From JAIQFR01 sp041494445 (GTDB taxonomy: Bacteria; Acidobacteriota; Polarisedimenticolia; Polarisedimenticolales; JAIQFR01), in contig JBGQAU010000016.1 in assembly GCA_041494445.1 (NCBI GenBank), forward strand, positions 1-43,230: a stretch of DNA of 43,230 nt. The letters are read 5' to 3'. Positions 8,746 to 17,799 of the stretch are shown here, piece after piece. A program made the translations under genes and the position numbers. The notes under the pieces are model-generated. The model did no database searches. It had not been told where the DNA came from and saw only the letters and a list, made by a program, of their open reading frames with translations. Position 1 is the stretch's first letter. Each line of letters starts with the position of its first letter.

Positions 8746-10882
8746 CGTTCGGTTCCTCCTGCGCTGCCGGGAGCCTGATGTAGACCGTCGTTCCGGACCC
8801 TACCTGGCTCTCGACGTGGATCTCTCCCCGGTGATCGCTGATGATCTGGCTGGCGATGGTGAGACCGAGCCCCGATCCGGTCGCCTTCGTGGTGAAGAAC
8901 GGCTCGAAGATCCGTCCGCGAACGTCCGCGGGGATCCCGACTCCGGTGTCCTCGACGGCCAGCTCGAGCCCGCCCGGCACCTCCCGCGTCCTCAGGGTGA
9001 GCGTGCCGCCGTGGGGCATCGCGTGGACGGCGTTCCGCATGACGTTGACCAGGGCCTGGAACAGCTGGTTGCGGTCGGCGGCCGCCGGCACGAGCCCGGG
9101 CTCGGCGTCCACTCTTCCGACGACCCCGGCGTCGTCCACCTCCCAGCGGAGCAGGTCGAGCGCCTCGACCGCCAGTTGCGCCAGGTTGACCTTGCCGATC
9201 CGCGGGACGGCGGGCCGCGAGTAATCGAGCACCTCCCTCACGATCGTCTCGAGCCGCCGCACCTCGTCCACGATGATCTGGATGGACTCGCGCTTGGTGT
9301 CCTGCGGAGGGACCTCGCGGAGGAGGGAGCGCGCGAAGCCGCCGATCGCCACCAGGGGGTTCCGGATCTCGTGCACGACCCTGGCGGCCATCTCTCCCAC
9401 CGCCGAGAGGCGCTCGGTCCGAAGGAGCCGCTCCTGGTTCTCGCGGATCTCCTGGGTGGCCTTCTCGAGCGACGCCACCTGGGTCTCCAGCTCGCCGATC
9501 AGCCTCGCCCGCTCGATGGCGAGGCCCGCCTGCATCCCCAGGAGCTCGAGCACGCCCACGTCGTCGTCCTCGATCGGCCGACCGGTGATGGCGTTGTCCG
9601 CCAGCAGCAGCCCCACGGGCTTCCCCTCGGCCACGAGCGGCACAGCGACGAAGTCGCCCACTCCGAGGCGCTGGAGGAGCGCGGGGCTCACAGGCCGCCC
9701 CTCCGGCATCTCGCGACCGCCCTGGACTCGCACCGTGGAAGGCGAGCGCAGGGCGTCGATCAGGAAGTTCTCCCTGTCGGCCAGGCGGGCCGTGATCCCG
9801 CGGACGATCTCGTTCACGCGGCTGCTGGTCCGCTCGACGAACGGCTCATACTCCCGCAGGAGCTTCCGCAGGCCGGCCTTCGAGCGGGACAGCTCGTCCC
9901 AGATCCGGTGGGCCTCCTCCGGGTCGGAGGGGCCGATCGCCACCCTTCCCCGGAGTTCCCCGCGCTTCTCGTCGGCGAGCAGAAGGAACGCCCGGTTGAA
10001 ACGCAGCCCCTCTCCCGCGGTCGCACCGACGAGAATGGTCCGAAGGATCTCGTTCAGGCCCATGGCCGACTGCAGCGCCTCGGCGATCTCCCGAATGATG
10101 GAAAGCTGCGCGACGCGCCGCTCGAGGTTCCGCTCGAGGGCCTTGGAGCCCGTGAGATCGAGGACCAGGTAGAATGCGCCTTGGGCCGTGCCCTCCGTCC
10201 CCTGAATCTCGGTGCGCGTCACCATGACGCGGAGAGTTCTCCCCTCGTGCGTGCGGTGTTGCGCCTCGTACCGGTGCGTCGCGGTGCCGGGCGCCGTCTC
10301 CGGCTCCTGCGGGACGATCTCCTCGACGATCTCGTCCCACCGGTGACCGACCGCTTCCTCCCCGGGCCGCCCGTAGAGCGAGGTCGCGCCGCGGTTCCAC
10401 GCCCGGACGACGCCGTTCGCGTCCACCAGCACCACAGGGATCGACCACGCCGCGATGAGGCGGACGAGGTCCATGGTCCCGCCCTGGAAGAACTGCTCGA
10501 TCCCCTCGGCTCCGCGGATCTCCCGAGCCAGCTCGAGCCAGCGCGGTTCCGTCTGGCCGGGGATGCGCAGCGGCGCCACGGTCACCTCGAAGACACGGGG
10601 GTGCGGCACGCCGCCCTGCACCAGACGCAATACCCGTCGAAGCGGCCCCTCCTGCGCGCTCAGCTCCAGGAGACAGGGCTCGCAGGGCCTGTCGCTCCCC
10701 GCGCACACTTCCGTGCATGACTTGCCCACGGCCTCCTCGGCGCTGGCGCCCGGGAGCACGCCCGTGGCCCAGACCACCCTCCGGTCGGCGCCGAAGACCA
10801 CCGCCCCGAGGCGGCCGATCTCCATGACGCGCGAGATCACGTCCTCGCACGCGACCGGCATGTCCGAAGCCTTCGACTTCAT
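8723..10882 (-). CDS. PAS-GAF sensor histidine kinase inside the glycogen operon
   Basis: This 719-residue cytoplasmic kinase has no obvious membrane segment. From the N-terminus it shows a PAS-like domain (about 20-120) containing four cysteines (C56, C60, C67, C70), a second PAS domain (about 140-250), a GAF domain (about 270-465), and a short coiled linker. These are followed by the phosphoacceptor H504 in VVHEIRNPLVAIGGF and a HATPase with NAVHAMPHGG (N617), DTGVGIP and GSGLGLTIASQI. The ATG at 10882 overlaps the glgA stop as ATGA, and the response regulator gene overlaps its 3' end. The cysteine set is C-x3-C-x6-C-x2-C; similar sets occur in other PAS domains, so metal or redox sensing is only a possibility. 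Confidence 0.93.
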   Translation of the reverse strand: MKSKASDMPVACEDVISRVMEIGRLGAVVFGADRRVVWATGVLPGASAEEAVGKSCTEVCAGSDRPCEPCLLELSAQEGPLRRVLRLVQGGVPHPRVFEVTVAPLRIPGQTEPRWLELAREIRGAEGIEQFFQGGTMDLVRLIAAWSIPVVLVDANGVVRAWNRGATSLYGRPGEEAVGHRWDEIVEEIVPQEPETAPGTATHRYEAQHRTHEGRTLRVMVTRTEIQGTEGTAQGAFYLVLDLTGSKALERNLERRVAQLSIIREIAEALQSAMGLNEILRTILVGATAGEGLRFNRAFLLLADEKRGELRGRVAIGPSDPEEAHRIWDELSRSKAGLRKLLREYEPFVERTSSRVNEIVRGITARLADRENFLIDALRSPSTVRVQGGREMPEGRPVSPALLQRLGVGDFVAVPLVAEGKPVGLLLADNAITGRPIEDDDVGVLELLGMQAGLAIERARLIGELETQVASLEKATQEIRENQERLLRTERLSAVGEMAARVVHEIRNPLVAIGGFARSLLREVPPQDTKRESIQIIVDEVRRLETIVREVLDYSRPAVPRIGKVNLAQLAVEALDLLRWEVDDAGVVGRVDAEPGLVPAAADRNQLFQALVNVMRNAVHAMPHGGTLTLRTREVPGGLELAVEDTGVGIPADVRGRIFEPFFTTKATGSGLGLTIASQIISDHRGEIHVESQVGSGTTVYIRLPAAQEEPNDAENPGR

Positions 10883-12381
10883 CTCGCCGTCCACACGGCC
10901 TCCGGCGGCTTCCGACCGCGCTCGGCGACCGCCTCCCCATAAGCCTCGACGTACTCCCGCGCCGAACGCTCCCAGGAGAAGTCGGCGCTCATCCCGCGCG
11001 CGACCAGACCGCGCCAGAGCTTTCGATCGCGGAACGCCCGCGCCGCCCGGCGCACGGTCTTGAGCAGCTCCGCCGGTTCGTACGCCCGGAACACGAATCC
11101 GTTGGCCCGGTCCGGGTCCTCGTCGAGGTCCACCACGGTGTCCTTGAGCCCGCCGACCGCCCGAACCAGGGGGACGGTCCCGTAGCGCAGGCTGTACATC
11201 TGGTTGAGGCCGCACGGCTCGTAGCGGGAAGGCATCAGGAACATGTCCGAGCCGGCCTCGATCCGGTGAGCGATCCCCTCGTCGTGCCTCGACAGGAACG
11301 CGAGGCGGCCGGGGTGCCTCGACGCGGATTCGCGGAGCGCGGCCTCGAACCGCGCCTCTCCCGCTCCGAGGATCACGATCTGTATCCCGCCGCCGAGGAT
11401 CGCATCGAGCACCGGGATCAGCAGGTCGATCCCCTTCTGGGATACGAGGCGCGTCACCATCCCGACGAGCGGGACGCCGGGGACGGGAGCATCGAGACCC
11501 GTCTCTTCGTGGAGGGCCGCCCGGACCTTCGCCTTGTTTCCCAGTCGGCGCGGGCCGTAGGCGAACGGCAGGTGCGGGTCCCTCTCCGGGTCCCAGACCA
11601 CGACGTCGATTCCGTTCAGGATCCCGCGCAGGTGCTCGGTCCTCGCGGAGAGCACCCCCTCCAGCCCCGCTCCGAACTCCGGCCCGCTCCGGATCTCCTC
11701 GGCGTAACGCGGGGAGACGGTGGTCAGGACATCCGCCGCCTCGAGCCCGAGCTTCATCAGGTTGACCCTGCCGTGGTATTCCAGAGGCCCGGCGGGGAAA
11801 TCGAGGCCCGCCGGGAGGCCCGAGTCCTCGATCCACGAGCGCGGCTCGATCCCCTGGTAGCCGAGATTGTGGACGGTGAAGACGGTCGCGGGACGCCCAT
11901 CGCGGATCGGCGGCGCCCAGCGGAACAGCGCGGGAAGGAGGGCCGCCTGGTGGTCGTGGGCATGGACCACGTCGGGGATCCAGCCGTCCTCGCCGATTTC
12001 GGCGTGGATCGCCCGGCAGAAGAGCGCCCAACGGCGCCCGTTGTCCGGGTATCCCAGCCGGGTCGCGGGATCGACGTAGATCCCGGGGCGGCGGAACATC
12101 TCGTGGCCCACGAGGAGCACGGGTGAGGGAAGCGCGTCCCCCTCGTACCGCGAGACGGCGACCACGGTCCGCCCACGCGAGAGGCGAACGGGCACCTCGC
12201 TCCGCCTCACCTCGTGCGCCCCCGCCGGGAGGGCGGCATCCGCCTCGGGGAACCGGGGCAGGGCGCAGCGGACCTCGTGTCCGAGCGCGCCCAGGGCGCG
12301 GGCGAGCGCCCCGACCATGTCGGCGAGGCCGCCGACCTTGGCCAGGGGCCACAACTCCGTGGATGCCATCAGGATCCGCAC
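10879..12381 (-). CDS. glgA: Glycogen synthase (ADP-glucose, GT5)
   Basis: This 500-residue enzyme extends glycogen chains with ADP-glucose. It has the N-terminal KVGGLAD motif (K15 onward) for ADP-glucose binding, VHAHDHQAALLP, TVHNLGYQG, the second-domain SRLVSQKG-like segment (TRLVSQKGIDLL) and the C-terminal SRYEPCGLNQMYSLRYG motif with its catalytic glutamate. Length and motif order match the GT5 family. The GTG at 12381 starts VRILMAST; an ATG four codons later is an alternative. GAGGGAG lies just upstream. It follows galT by 8 nt and overlaps the histidine kinase gene by 4 nt, so glycogen synthesis and the two-component system are translated in series. Confidence 0.96.
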   Translation of the reverse strand: MRILMASTELWPLAKVGGLADMVGALARALGALGHEVRCALPRFPEADAALPAGAHEVRRSEVPVRLSRGRTVVAVSRYEGDALPSPVLLVGHEMFRRPGIYVDPATRLGYPDNGRRWALFCRAIHAEIGEDGWIPDVVHAHDHQAALLPALFRWAPPIRDGRPATVFTVHNLGYQGIEPRSWIEDSGLPAGLDFPAGPLEYHGRVNLMKLGLEAADVLTTVSPRYAEEIRSGPEFGAGLEGVLSARTEHLRGILNGIDVVVWDPERDPHLPFAYGPRRLGNKAKVRAALHEETGLDAPVPGVPLVGMVTRLVSQKGIDLLIPVLDAILGGGIQIVILGAGEARFEAALRESASRHPGRLAFLSRHDEGIAHRIEAGSDMFLMPSRYEPCGLNQMYSLRYGTVPLVRAVGGLKDTVVDLDEDPDRANGFVFRAYEPAELLKTVRRAARAFRDRKLWRGLVARGMSADFSWERSAREYVEAYGEAVAERGRKPPEAVWTAR

Positions 12382-12389
12382 GCACTCCC

Positions 12390-13421
12390 TCAGAGAATCG
12401 CCTCGCGGAGGAACGCGGCGGCCTCCTCCGGCGCGGTCGGGTTGATGTAGAAGCCGCTCCCCCACTCGAAGCCCGCGACCCGGGTCAGCCTCGGGAGGAT
12501 CTCGATGTGCCAGTGGAAATCCATCGGCAGGGTGTCCCAGTAGTTCCGGCGGCGGACCAGCGTCTCCGTGTTGGGGGCCGTGTGGAGCATGAAGTTGTAC
12601 GGCGGGTCGCGAAGCACCCCCTTGAGCCGGGCCATGAGGTCCTGCAAGCAGCGGGCGAGCCCGGCGAGCACCGGCCTCGGCTCCTCGGCGAAGGAGTGGC
12701 AATGGCGCCTCGGGATCATCAGCATCTCGAACGGGAAGCGGGAGGCGTACGGGGCGAACACCGCGAAATGCTCGTCGAGGATCACGATCCGCTCCCGCGC
12801 CTCGATCTCCTGGAGCAGGAGGTCGCAGTAGATGCATCGCTCCTTCAGGTGGTAGTGCTGCCGGGCGGACTCCAGCTCCACCGAGATCGCCCTGGGCGTC
12901 ACCGGCGTCGCGATGATCTGGAGGTGCGGGTGCGGCAGCGCGGCCCCCGCCGCGGCGCCGTGGTTCTTGAACAGAAGCGAGTACTTGAAGCGACCGTCCC
13001 GCATCAGGTCCCGGAGCCGGTCCTGGCAGAGCGAGAGGACCTTCTCGATCTGGGCGGGCTCCATATCCGCGAGGTGGAGGTCGTGACGAGGCGTCTCCAC
13101 GATCACCTCGTGGGCCCCGATCCCGCGCATCCGGTCGTACATCCCCACCGCCCGCCGCTCGAGATCCCCCTCGATCGCCAGAGCCGGGTATTTGTTCGGG
13201 AAGACCCGCGCCTCCCAGCCCGGTCCGTTGGGCGGAGAGCCGTTCGGGCGGATCGCGGTGATCTCCGGCGGGGTCTTGTCCTCCCTCCCGGGACAGAACG
13301 GGCAGAACTTCGGCTCGGCGAACGCCTCCCGCGGCGAGATGAAGTCCTCGGGCCTGCGGCTCCGCTCCGTCGCGATGATCACCCACCGTCTCGAGAGGGG
13401 GTCGTGTCTCAGTTCCGACAT
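12390..13421 (-). CDS. galT: Galactose-1-phosphate uridylyltransferase family protein
   Basis: This 343-residue protein is a GalT-type HIT-superfamily nucleotidyltransferase. It has zinc cysteines in FCPFCPG (C40, C43), a GAALPHPHLQI segment holding the nucleophilic histidine (about H166), and a second CIYCDL cysteine pair. GalT exchanges UMP between UDP-glucose and galactose-1-phosphate. Relatives in glycogen clusters can act on ADP-glucose or other nucleotide sugars, so the exact substrate is open. No galK or galE is seen nearby. The ATG at 13421 has AGGACG upstream. It sits 40 nt after the phosphofructokinase gene and 8 nt before glgA, which supports a role in sugar-nucleotide supply or turnover around glycogen. 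Confidence 0.88.
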   Translation of the reverse strand: MSELRHDPLSRRWVIIATERSRRPEDFISPREAFAEPKFCPFCPGREDKTPPEITAIRPNGSPPNGPGWEARVFPNKYPALAIEGDLERRAVGMYDRMRGIGAHEVIVETPRHDLHLADMEPAQIEKVLSLCQDRLRDLMRDGRFKYSLLFKNHGAAAGAALPHPHLQIIATPVTPRAISVELESARQHYHLKERCIYCDLLLQEIEARERIVILDEHFAVFAPYASRFPFEMLMIPRRHCHSFAEEPRPVLAGLARCLQDLMARLKGVLRDPPYNFMLHTAPNTETLVRRRNYWDTLPMDFHWHIEILPRLTRVAGFEWGSGFYINPTAPEEAAAFLREAIL

Positions 13422-13461
13422 CGGCCGTCCTTTCCCGGGGCAGCGGCGCCCCGCCGCCGGA

Positions 13462-14487
13462 CTACCCGAAGAATACGCTCGCAAGGTCGAGGAGCGATCC
13501 GTCCACCGTCTTGAGCTGCGCGACCGCATCCCGGAGAGGGACCGGCTCGAACCGCCCGCCCCGGAGCGCCGCCATCATGCCGAACCTCCCCTCCTCGACC
13601 ATGTCGGCCGCGAGGAGGCCGTAGCGCGTCGCCAGCATCCGGTCGTAAGCGGTCGGGGTGCCTCCGCGCTGCACGTGGCCGAGGGCGACCGAGCGGGTCT
13701 CGAAGCCGGTGCGCCTCTCGATTTCCTTCGCGAGCCGCTCGCCGATCCCGCCGAGGAGCACGTGTCCGAACGCGTCCTTCTCCACTTCCTTGGTCACGGC
13801 TCCCTCCGGGAGGACCGCGCCCTCTGCGGCGACGATGATGCTGAAGTTCTTGCCCCGCGCGCGCCGGCTCCTGATCGCGCTCACGACCGCCTCGACGTCC
13901 ACCGGTCGCTCCGGGACCAGGATGTAGTCCGCGCCGCCGGCCAGGCCCGTGTGGAGCGCGATCCAGCCCGCGTGCCGGCCCATCACCTCGAGGACGATGG
14001 TCCGGTCGTGGGACTCGGCCGTCGTGTGGAGCCGGTCCACGGCCTCGACCGCGATGGACACGGCGGTGTCGAAGCCGAACGTGACGTCGGTCCCCGACAG
14101 GTCGTTGTCGATGGTCTTCGGCACGCCGACCACGGGGCGGCCGGCCTCGGCGAGGCGCGCGGCGACCCCCAGCGTGTCCTCGCCGCCGACGGCGACGAGC
14201 GCTTCGAGCCCCAGCGCGCCGAAGTTCGCCTCGACCTTCTTCGCGTCCTCCGGCTTCTTGTACGGGTTCGTGCGGCTCGTCCCGAGGATCGTTCCGCCGC
14301 GGTGGAGGATTCCCGACGTGGTGGCGAGGGTCAGCTCGACCGTGTCGCCCTCCATCATTCCCTTCCATCCCTTGCGAATGCCGAGCACGCGGTGGCCACG
14401 CGACGCCGCGCGACGCACCACCGCCCGGATCACCGCGTTCAGGCCGGGGCAGTCCCCGCCGCCGGTCAGGATGCCGATGGTCTTCAT
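13462..14487 (-). CDS. pfkA: 6-phosphofructokinase, residues typical of the PPi-dependent type
   Basis: This 341-residue enzyme phosphorylates fructose-6-phosphate. Visible motifs are GILTGGGDCPGLNAVIR, GGEDTLG (101-107), PKTIDNDLSGTD (123-134), MGRHAGWIA and GHVQRGGTPTAYDR. In ATP-dependent PfkA the positions equivalent to 104 and 124 are glycines; here they are D104 and K124, the pair associated with pyrophosphate-dependent enzymes of the same clan, including the short Amycolatopsis-like group. PPi use is therefore predicted from established residue rules and not proven. A PPi enzyme would work reversibly, which suits an operon that both stores and mobilises glucose. The ATG at 14487 has GGAGGAG upstream and lies 13 nt after the GH57 gene. 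Confidence 0.93.
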   Translation of the reverse strand: MKTIGILTGGGDCPGLNAVIRAVVRRAASRGHRVLGIRKGWKGMMEGDTVELTLATTSGILHRGGTILGTSRTNPYKKPEDAKKVEANFGALGLEALVAVGGEDTLGVAARLAEAGRPVVGVPKTIDNDLSGTDVTFGFDTAVSIAVEAVDRLHTTAESHDRTIVLEVMGRHAGWIALHTGLAGGADYILVPERPVDVEAVVSAIRSRRARGKNFSIIVAAEGAVLPEGAVTKEVEKDAFGHVLLGGIGERLAKEIERRTGFETRSVALGHVQRGGTPTAYDRMLATRYGLLAADMVEEGRFGMMAALRGGRFEPVPLRDAVAQLKTVDGSLLDLASVFFG

Positions 14488-14500
14488 CGACTCGCTCCTC

Positions 14501-16633
14501 CTAGAGAATCCAGTCGAACTGCGAGGGGTCGTCCGCTGCGGCCGGAATCGTCAGGCTCCCCTCGGCGGGGATTCTCTGCGCCACGCCATTCCCCTTCTCA
14601 ACCTCCACCTGGAACCGCACCGCCGCGGCCGCGGACGCGAGCGCCTCGATCGGCACCGCCACTTCGACGATCCGGTCCACTGCGACGCGCACCTCCCCGA
14701 CGCCCCCCTCGCCGCGCTCCGGGAGCGCGACCCGGACGGTGCGGTCCGGCGCGCCGGGGACCCTCACGATCAGAGTGGAACCTCCGAGGCTCGCCGACGC
14801 CGGCGGGTCGAAGGGATCGAGCCGAAGATAGAGGCTCGCATCGTCGCGGCCGAACCGCAGCTCGCGCACCAGCCGCGCCGAGGACTGCATCGCTCCCGAC
14901 GCCGTCCCTGCGCGGCCGGCGGGGAGCCACTCGAAGTAGTCGGTCACCCTCCCGTCGACGATCGCCCGGACCGGGCCGGTGGGGGGCACGAACCCCCGGG
15001 CCGTGCTCCGCCGGATCGGCTCGGTCAGGACCGCGGGCGGATCGAGCCCCGCGAACCGGTGCGCGGAGCGGAGCTTCCGACGGAACCCCGCATCGAATTC
15101 CGCCGCGTGCGCGGTGGGGTGATCGTCGCCGAACCACCAGAACCAGTCGCTCCCCTCGGCGGCGAACACCGCCCGCCAGGCCGGATCGGCGAAGCTCGGC
15201 GCGCCGCGCGCCTTCTCGATCGCGTCGCGCGTCTCGGCAAGAAGCTCCCAGGCCCGGTTCTTCTCGGGATGGCCGATCCACGTCGCGAGGTTCCTCCCGA
15301 TCCAGGATCCGGCGACGACGCGAGGCAGCGGCCTGGCCGCGGCGGGATCGGCCGCCTCCCTAGCGGTCAGCGTTACGATGCCCGGGTCGGACTCGAGGGC
15401 GGCGTGGAGCGAATCGAGGAACACCCAGCCGTTGCCGGGGTAGTACTCCCAGGCGTTCTCCCCGTCGAGGATCACCGACACCGTGTACGGACCCTCCTCC
15501 GGCGGGAGGGCCGCGCGTAAGTGATGGAGCCGCCGGAGAAAATCCTCGACCGCGGATGCGGCCGGCCAGGCCGAGTACACGAAGCCGATCCGGTCCGAGA
15601 GATCGTGGTCGCGGAACAACAGCACCGGCCCGCGCCCGTGCCTCCACGGGCGGTACAGGAGCGTCCCGCGTTGCACCTCGGCCCGGTCCGCCGGGAGCGT
15701 CTCGCCCAGCGACCCGAACAGGACGTCCTCGTCGCTCGCCGCCCAGCGGTAACCCGCGTCGGCCATGAGGGCGAGTGAGGCCTCCGAGATCGAGCCCTCG
15801 GACGGCCATCCGCCGGCGGCGGGCCGTCCGAACTCCTCCTCGAACGCCGAGAGGGCCCGCGCGAGGTGGATCCGGGCGTCCTCTGCGTGCCGGAACGCAG
15901 CGGCCGGCAGGCGGATTCCGGGGAGCGCCTCCCGGGCCGATTCGAGCCCGCACAGGAGCGGCAGGATCGGGTGATAGTACGGCGTGACCGAGAACTCCAC
16001 CCGCCCGGCCTCGAACAGGCGCTTCCACCGGGGAAGCACGCCGCGCAGGAACTCCTTCTGGATCGCGAACAGCGCCCGCTTGTCGCCCTCCGTGTAGCGC
16101 TGGCCTTTGTCCCAGAGCGCCCGCACCCGGGGGTCGGCCTTGAGGAGTGGGCCGCACCAGACCAGGTGGAAGAGCAACTGCAGATCGCGGATCGCCGTCT
16201 CGTCGAACCGGTCCACGACCGACGCGGGAAGGTCTTCGATCCCGTAATCCCCTCTCAGAGCCGAAAGCTCCGCGACCCGTCGCAGCCCTTTCGCCATGGT
16301 GTCCCGGTTGAACGAGAAAAACTGGCTCACCACGAACCGCCGCTCGTCGGGAGAGAGCGACGACGCGGGGCGCTCGGCGACCGCCAGGAACGGATCGGGG
16401 GGCGCGGTCCCGTCGGCGATATCGCGGATCTGGTCGAGGAGCGACGGGACCACGTTGATCGTGGCCCGGACGCCGGGGTGCCGGGCCAGGTGCTCGGCGA
16501 CGTCCGCGTAGTCCTTGAGGGCGTGGAGGCGGGTCCACGGCATCGCGGCCGCGCCGGTCGGGCTGTCGGTGTAATCCGGCTGGTGGAAGTGCCAGAGGAG
16601 AACCAGCCGGATCGGGGGTCGGTCGAGCGACAT
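14501..16633 (-). CDS. Glycoside hydrolase family 57 protein (alpha-glucan active)
   Basis: This 710-residue protein has the GH57 (beta/alpha)7 barrel signatures: HFHQP (15-19), the nucleophile region GGWPSEGS with E279, the acid/base region RDHDLSDRIGF (341-351) and DGENAWEYY (390-398). GH57 includes alpha-amylases, 4-alpha-glucanotransferases and branching enzymes; this architecture is usually annotated as an alpha-amylase/alpha-mannosidase-like protein. The C-terminal 170 residues look like an added beta-rich domain. As first gene of the glycogen operon it probably branches or trims glycogen, and no GH13 GlgB is present in the window. The ATG at 16633 follows a TTG immediately upstream; AAAGG about nine bases upstream serves as the ribosome binding site. 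Confidence 0.92.
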   Translation of the reverse strand: MSLDRPPIRLVLLWHFHQPDYTDSPTGAAAMPWTRLHALKDYADVAEHLARHPGVRATINVVPSLLDQIRDIADGTAPPDPFLAVAERPASSLSPDERRFVVSQFFSFNRDTMAKGLRRVAELSALRGDYGIEDLPASVVDRFDETAIRDLQLLFHLVWCGPLLKADPRVRALWDKGQRYTEGDKRALFAIQKEFLRGVLPRWKRLFEAGRVEFSVTPYYHPILPLLCGLESAREALPGIRLPAAAFRHAEDARIHLARALSAFEEEFGRPAAGGWPSEGSISEASLALMADAGYRWAASDEDVLFGSLGETLPADRAEVQRGTLLYRPWRHGRGPVLLFRDHDLSDRIGFVYSAWPAASAVEDFLRRLHHLRAALPPEEGPYTVSVILDGENAWEYYPGNGWVFLDSLHAALESDPGIVTLTAREAADPAAARPLPRVVAGSWIGRNLATWIGHPEKNRAWELLAETRDAIEKARGAPSFADPAWRAVFAAEGSDWFWWFGDDHPTAHAAEFDAGFRRKLRSAHRFAGLDPPAVLTEPIRRSTARGFVPPTGPVRAIVDGRVTDYFEWLPAGRAGTASGAMQSSARLVRELRFGRDDASLYLRLDPFDPPASASLGGSTLIVRVPGAPDRTVRVALPERGEGGVGEVRVAVDRIVEVAVPIEALASAAAAVRFQVEVEKGNGVAQRIPAEGSLTIPAAADDPSQFDWIL

Positions 16634-16665
16634 CAACTACAACCTTTCTGCCTCGAAGAAGCGCG

Positions 16666-16671
16666 ATTATA
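16666..16671 (-). promoter_or_regulatory. Perfect -10 hexamer of the glycogen operon promoter
   Basis: The minus strand reads TATAAT at 16671-16666, about 33 nt upstream of the GH57 start, giving a short leader. The best upstream hexamer at 17 bp spacing (GGTTCG) is a weak -35. It is the only perfect consensus -10 I noticed in an intergenic gap of this GC-rich window, and no other clear promoter was seen between 16633 and 6142. Confidence 0.55.
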
Positions 16672-16721
16672 CTCCGGCGAAGCGGCCGCGAACCCGCCGG
16701 GGGCGGCGCGAGGGGCTTCGA

Positions 16722-17773
16722 ATGGCAAGGATCAGGACCTCCGATCGAGCGATCTCGGCCATCCCGAAGGTCGAGCTGCACCAGCATGTGGACGGCTCCA
16801 TCCCGGTCCGGACCACCTGGGCGCTCATGAAGCGGCACGGGCTCAACCCGGTGCCCACTCAGCGGGAGATGAGGCGGCTCTTGGAACTCCAACCCGAGGA
16901 CGAGGGGTCGCTCCTCTCGTACCTGGACAAGTTCCACTACCCGCTGTGGATCACCCAGTTCTACGAGAACATCACGCGGGTCACCCGCGACATCGTGGAG
17001 GAGGCGTACTCCCATGGGGTCAGGACGCTGGAGCTTCGCTACTCGCCGTCGATCCATACCTTCGGCGGGCTGACCCTGAGGCAGGCGATCCGGGCGGTGC
17101 TCTCGGGGATGAACGCCGCGGTGCGCCGGCACGACGACCTCGAGGCCGGCCTGATCGTGGTCTCGATGCGCCAGCACGGGCCCCACATCGCCAAGCTCAT
17201 CGCCCGGCAGGCGATCGCGGAGGCGCAACACCTGCACGAGCGGACCGGCGTGATCGGCTTCGACCTCGCGGGCGCCGAGCGGGGCAATCCGCCGAGCCTT
17301 TTCCGGGAGGCGTACGAGATCGCGCGCCGGGGCGGGCTCGGGATGACGGTCCACGCGGGGGAGGACGAGGGGCCGGAGCGGATCCGGGAGGCGGTGGACC
17401 TCCTGGGCGCCGACCGGATCGGCACGGCTGCGCGGCGGTGCGGGACAAGGCGCTCTTGAGGCGCCTCGAGCGCGACCGGATCCTGGTCGAATGCTGCATG
17501 ACGTCGAATTTCCAGACCGGGGCGGTCCGCGCCGGCGAGCCCCATCCCATTTTCACGTTCCTGGAGCACGGCATCCCAGTCGCGGTCTGCACCGACAACA
17601 CCACCGTGAGCGGCACCGACCAGACCCGGGAAACCCGGCTGTTGCTCGAGCGGCTCAGTGCCAGGGAAGTCGCGGCGATCCATCGGCGCGCGGCGGAATA
17701 CAGCTTCATCCGGCGGGTGCCGGTGTTCCTGGAGCGGCGCGGGCCGATCGCCTCCGCACCGCGCCGGGGTTAG
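16722..17773 (+). pseudogene. add: Adenosine deaminase, frameshifted by one missing base
   Basis: The first 230 or so residues read as a normal adenosine deaminase: VELHQHVDGS with the metal HxH pair, and HAGEDEG in the active site. At about 17421-17424 the frame breaks inside the expected RIGHG motif, giving RIGTAARR and a stop at 17457-17459. Shifting one frame restores GCAAVRDKALL, VECCMTSNFQTGA and VCTDNTTVSGT to the stop at 17773. Total length (1052 nt) is exactly one base short of an intact gene, and the lost base restores the motif histidine. It is therefore either a recent inactivation or a base-calling error; both halves are otherwise undegraded. The ATG at 16722 has GAGGGG seven bases upstream. 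Confidence 0.88.
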
Positions 17774-17799
17774 AGCGGGTTCGGTTTCGGTGGACGCCT

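Noticed and set aside
8816..10720. A 634-residue plus-strand frame
   Set aside because: It mirrors the histidine kinase gene, whose domains and motifs are unmistakable.
16722..17459. A short complete protein ending at 17459
   Set aside because: The continuation in the next frame completes adenosine deaminase motif by motif, so this is a broken gene rather than a shorter family member.
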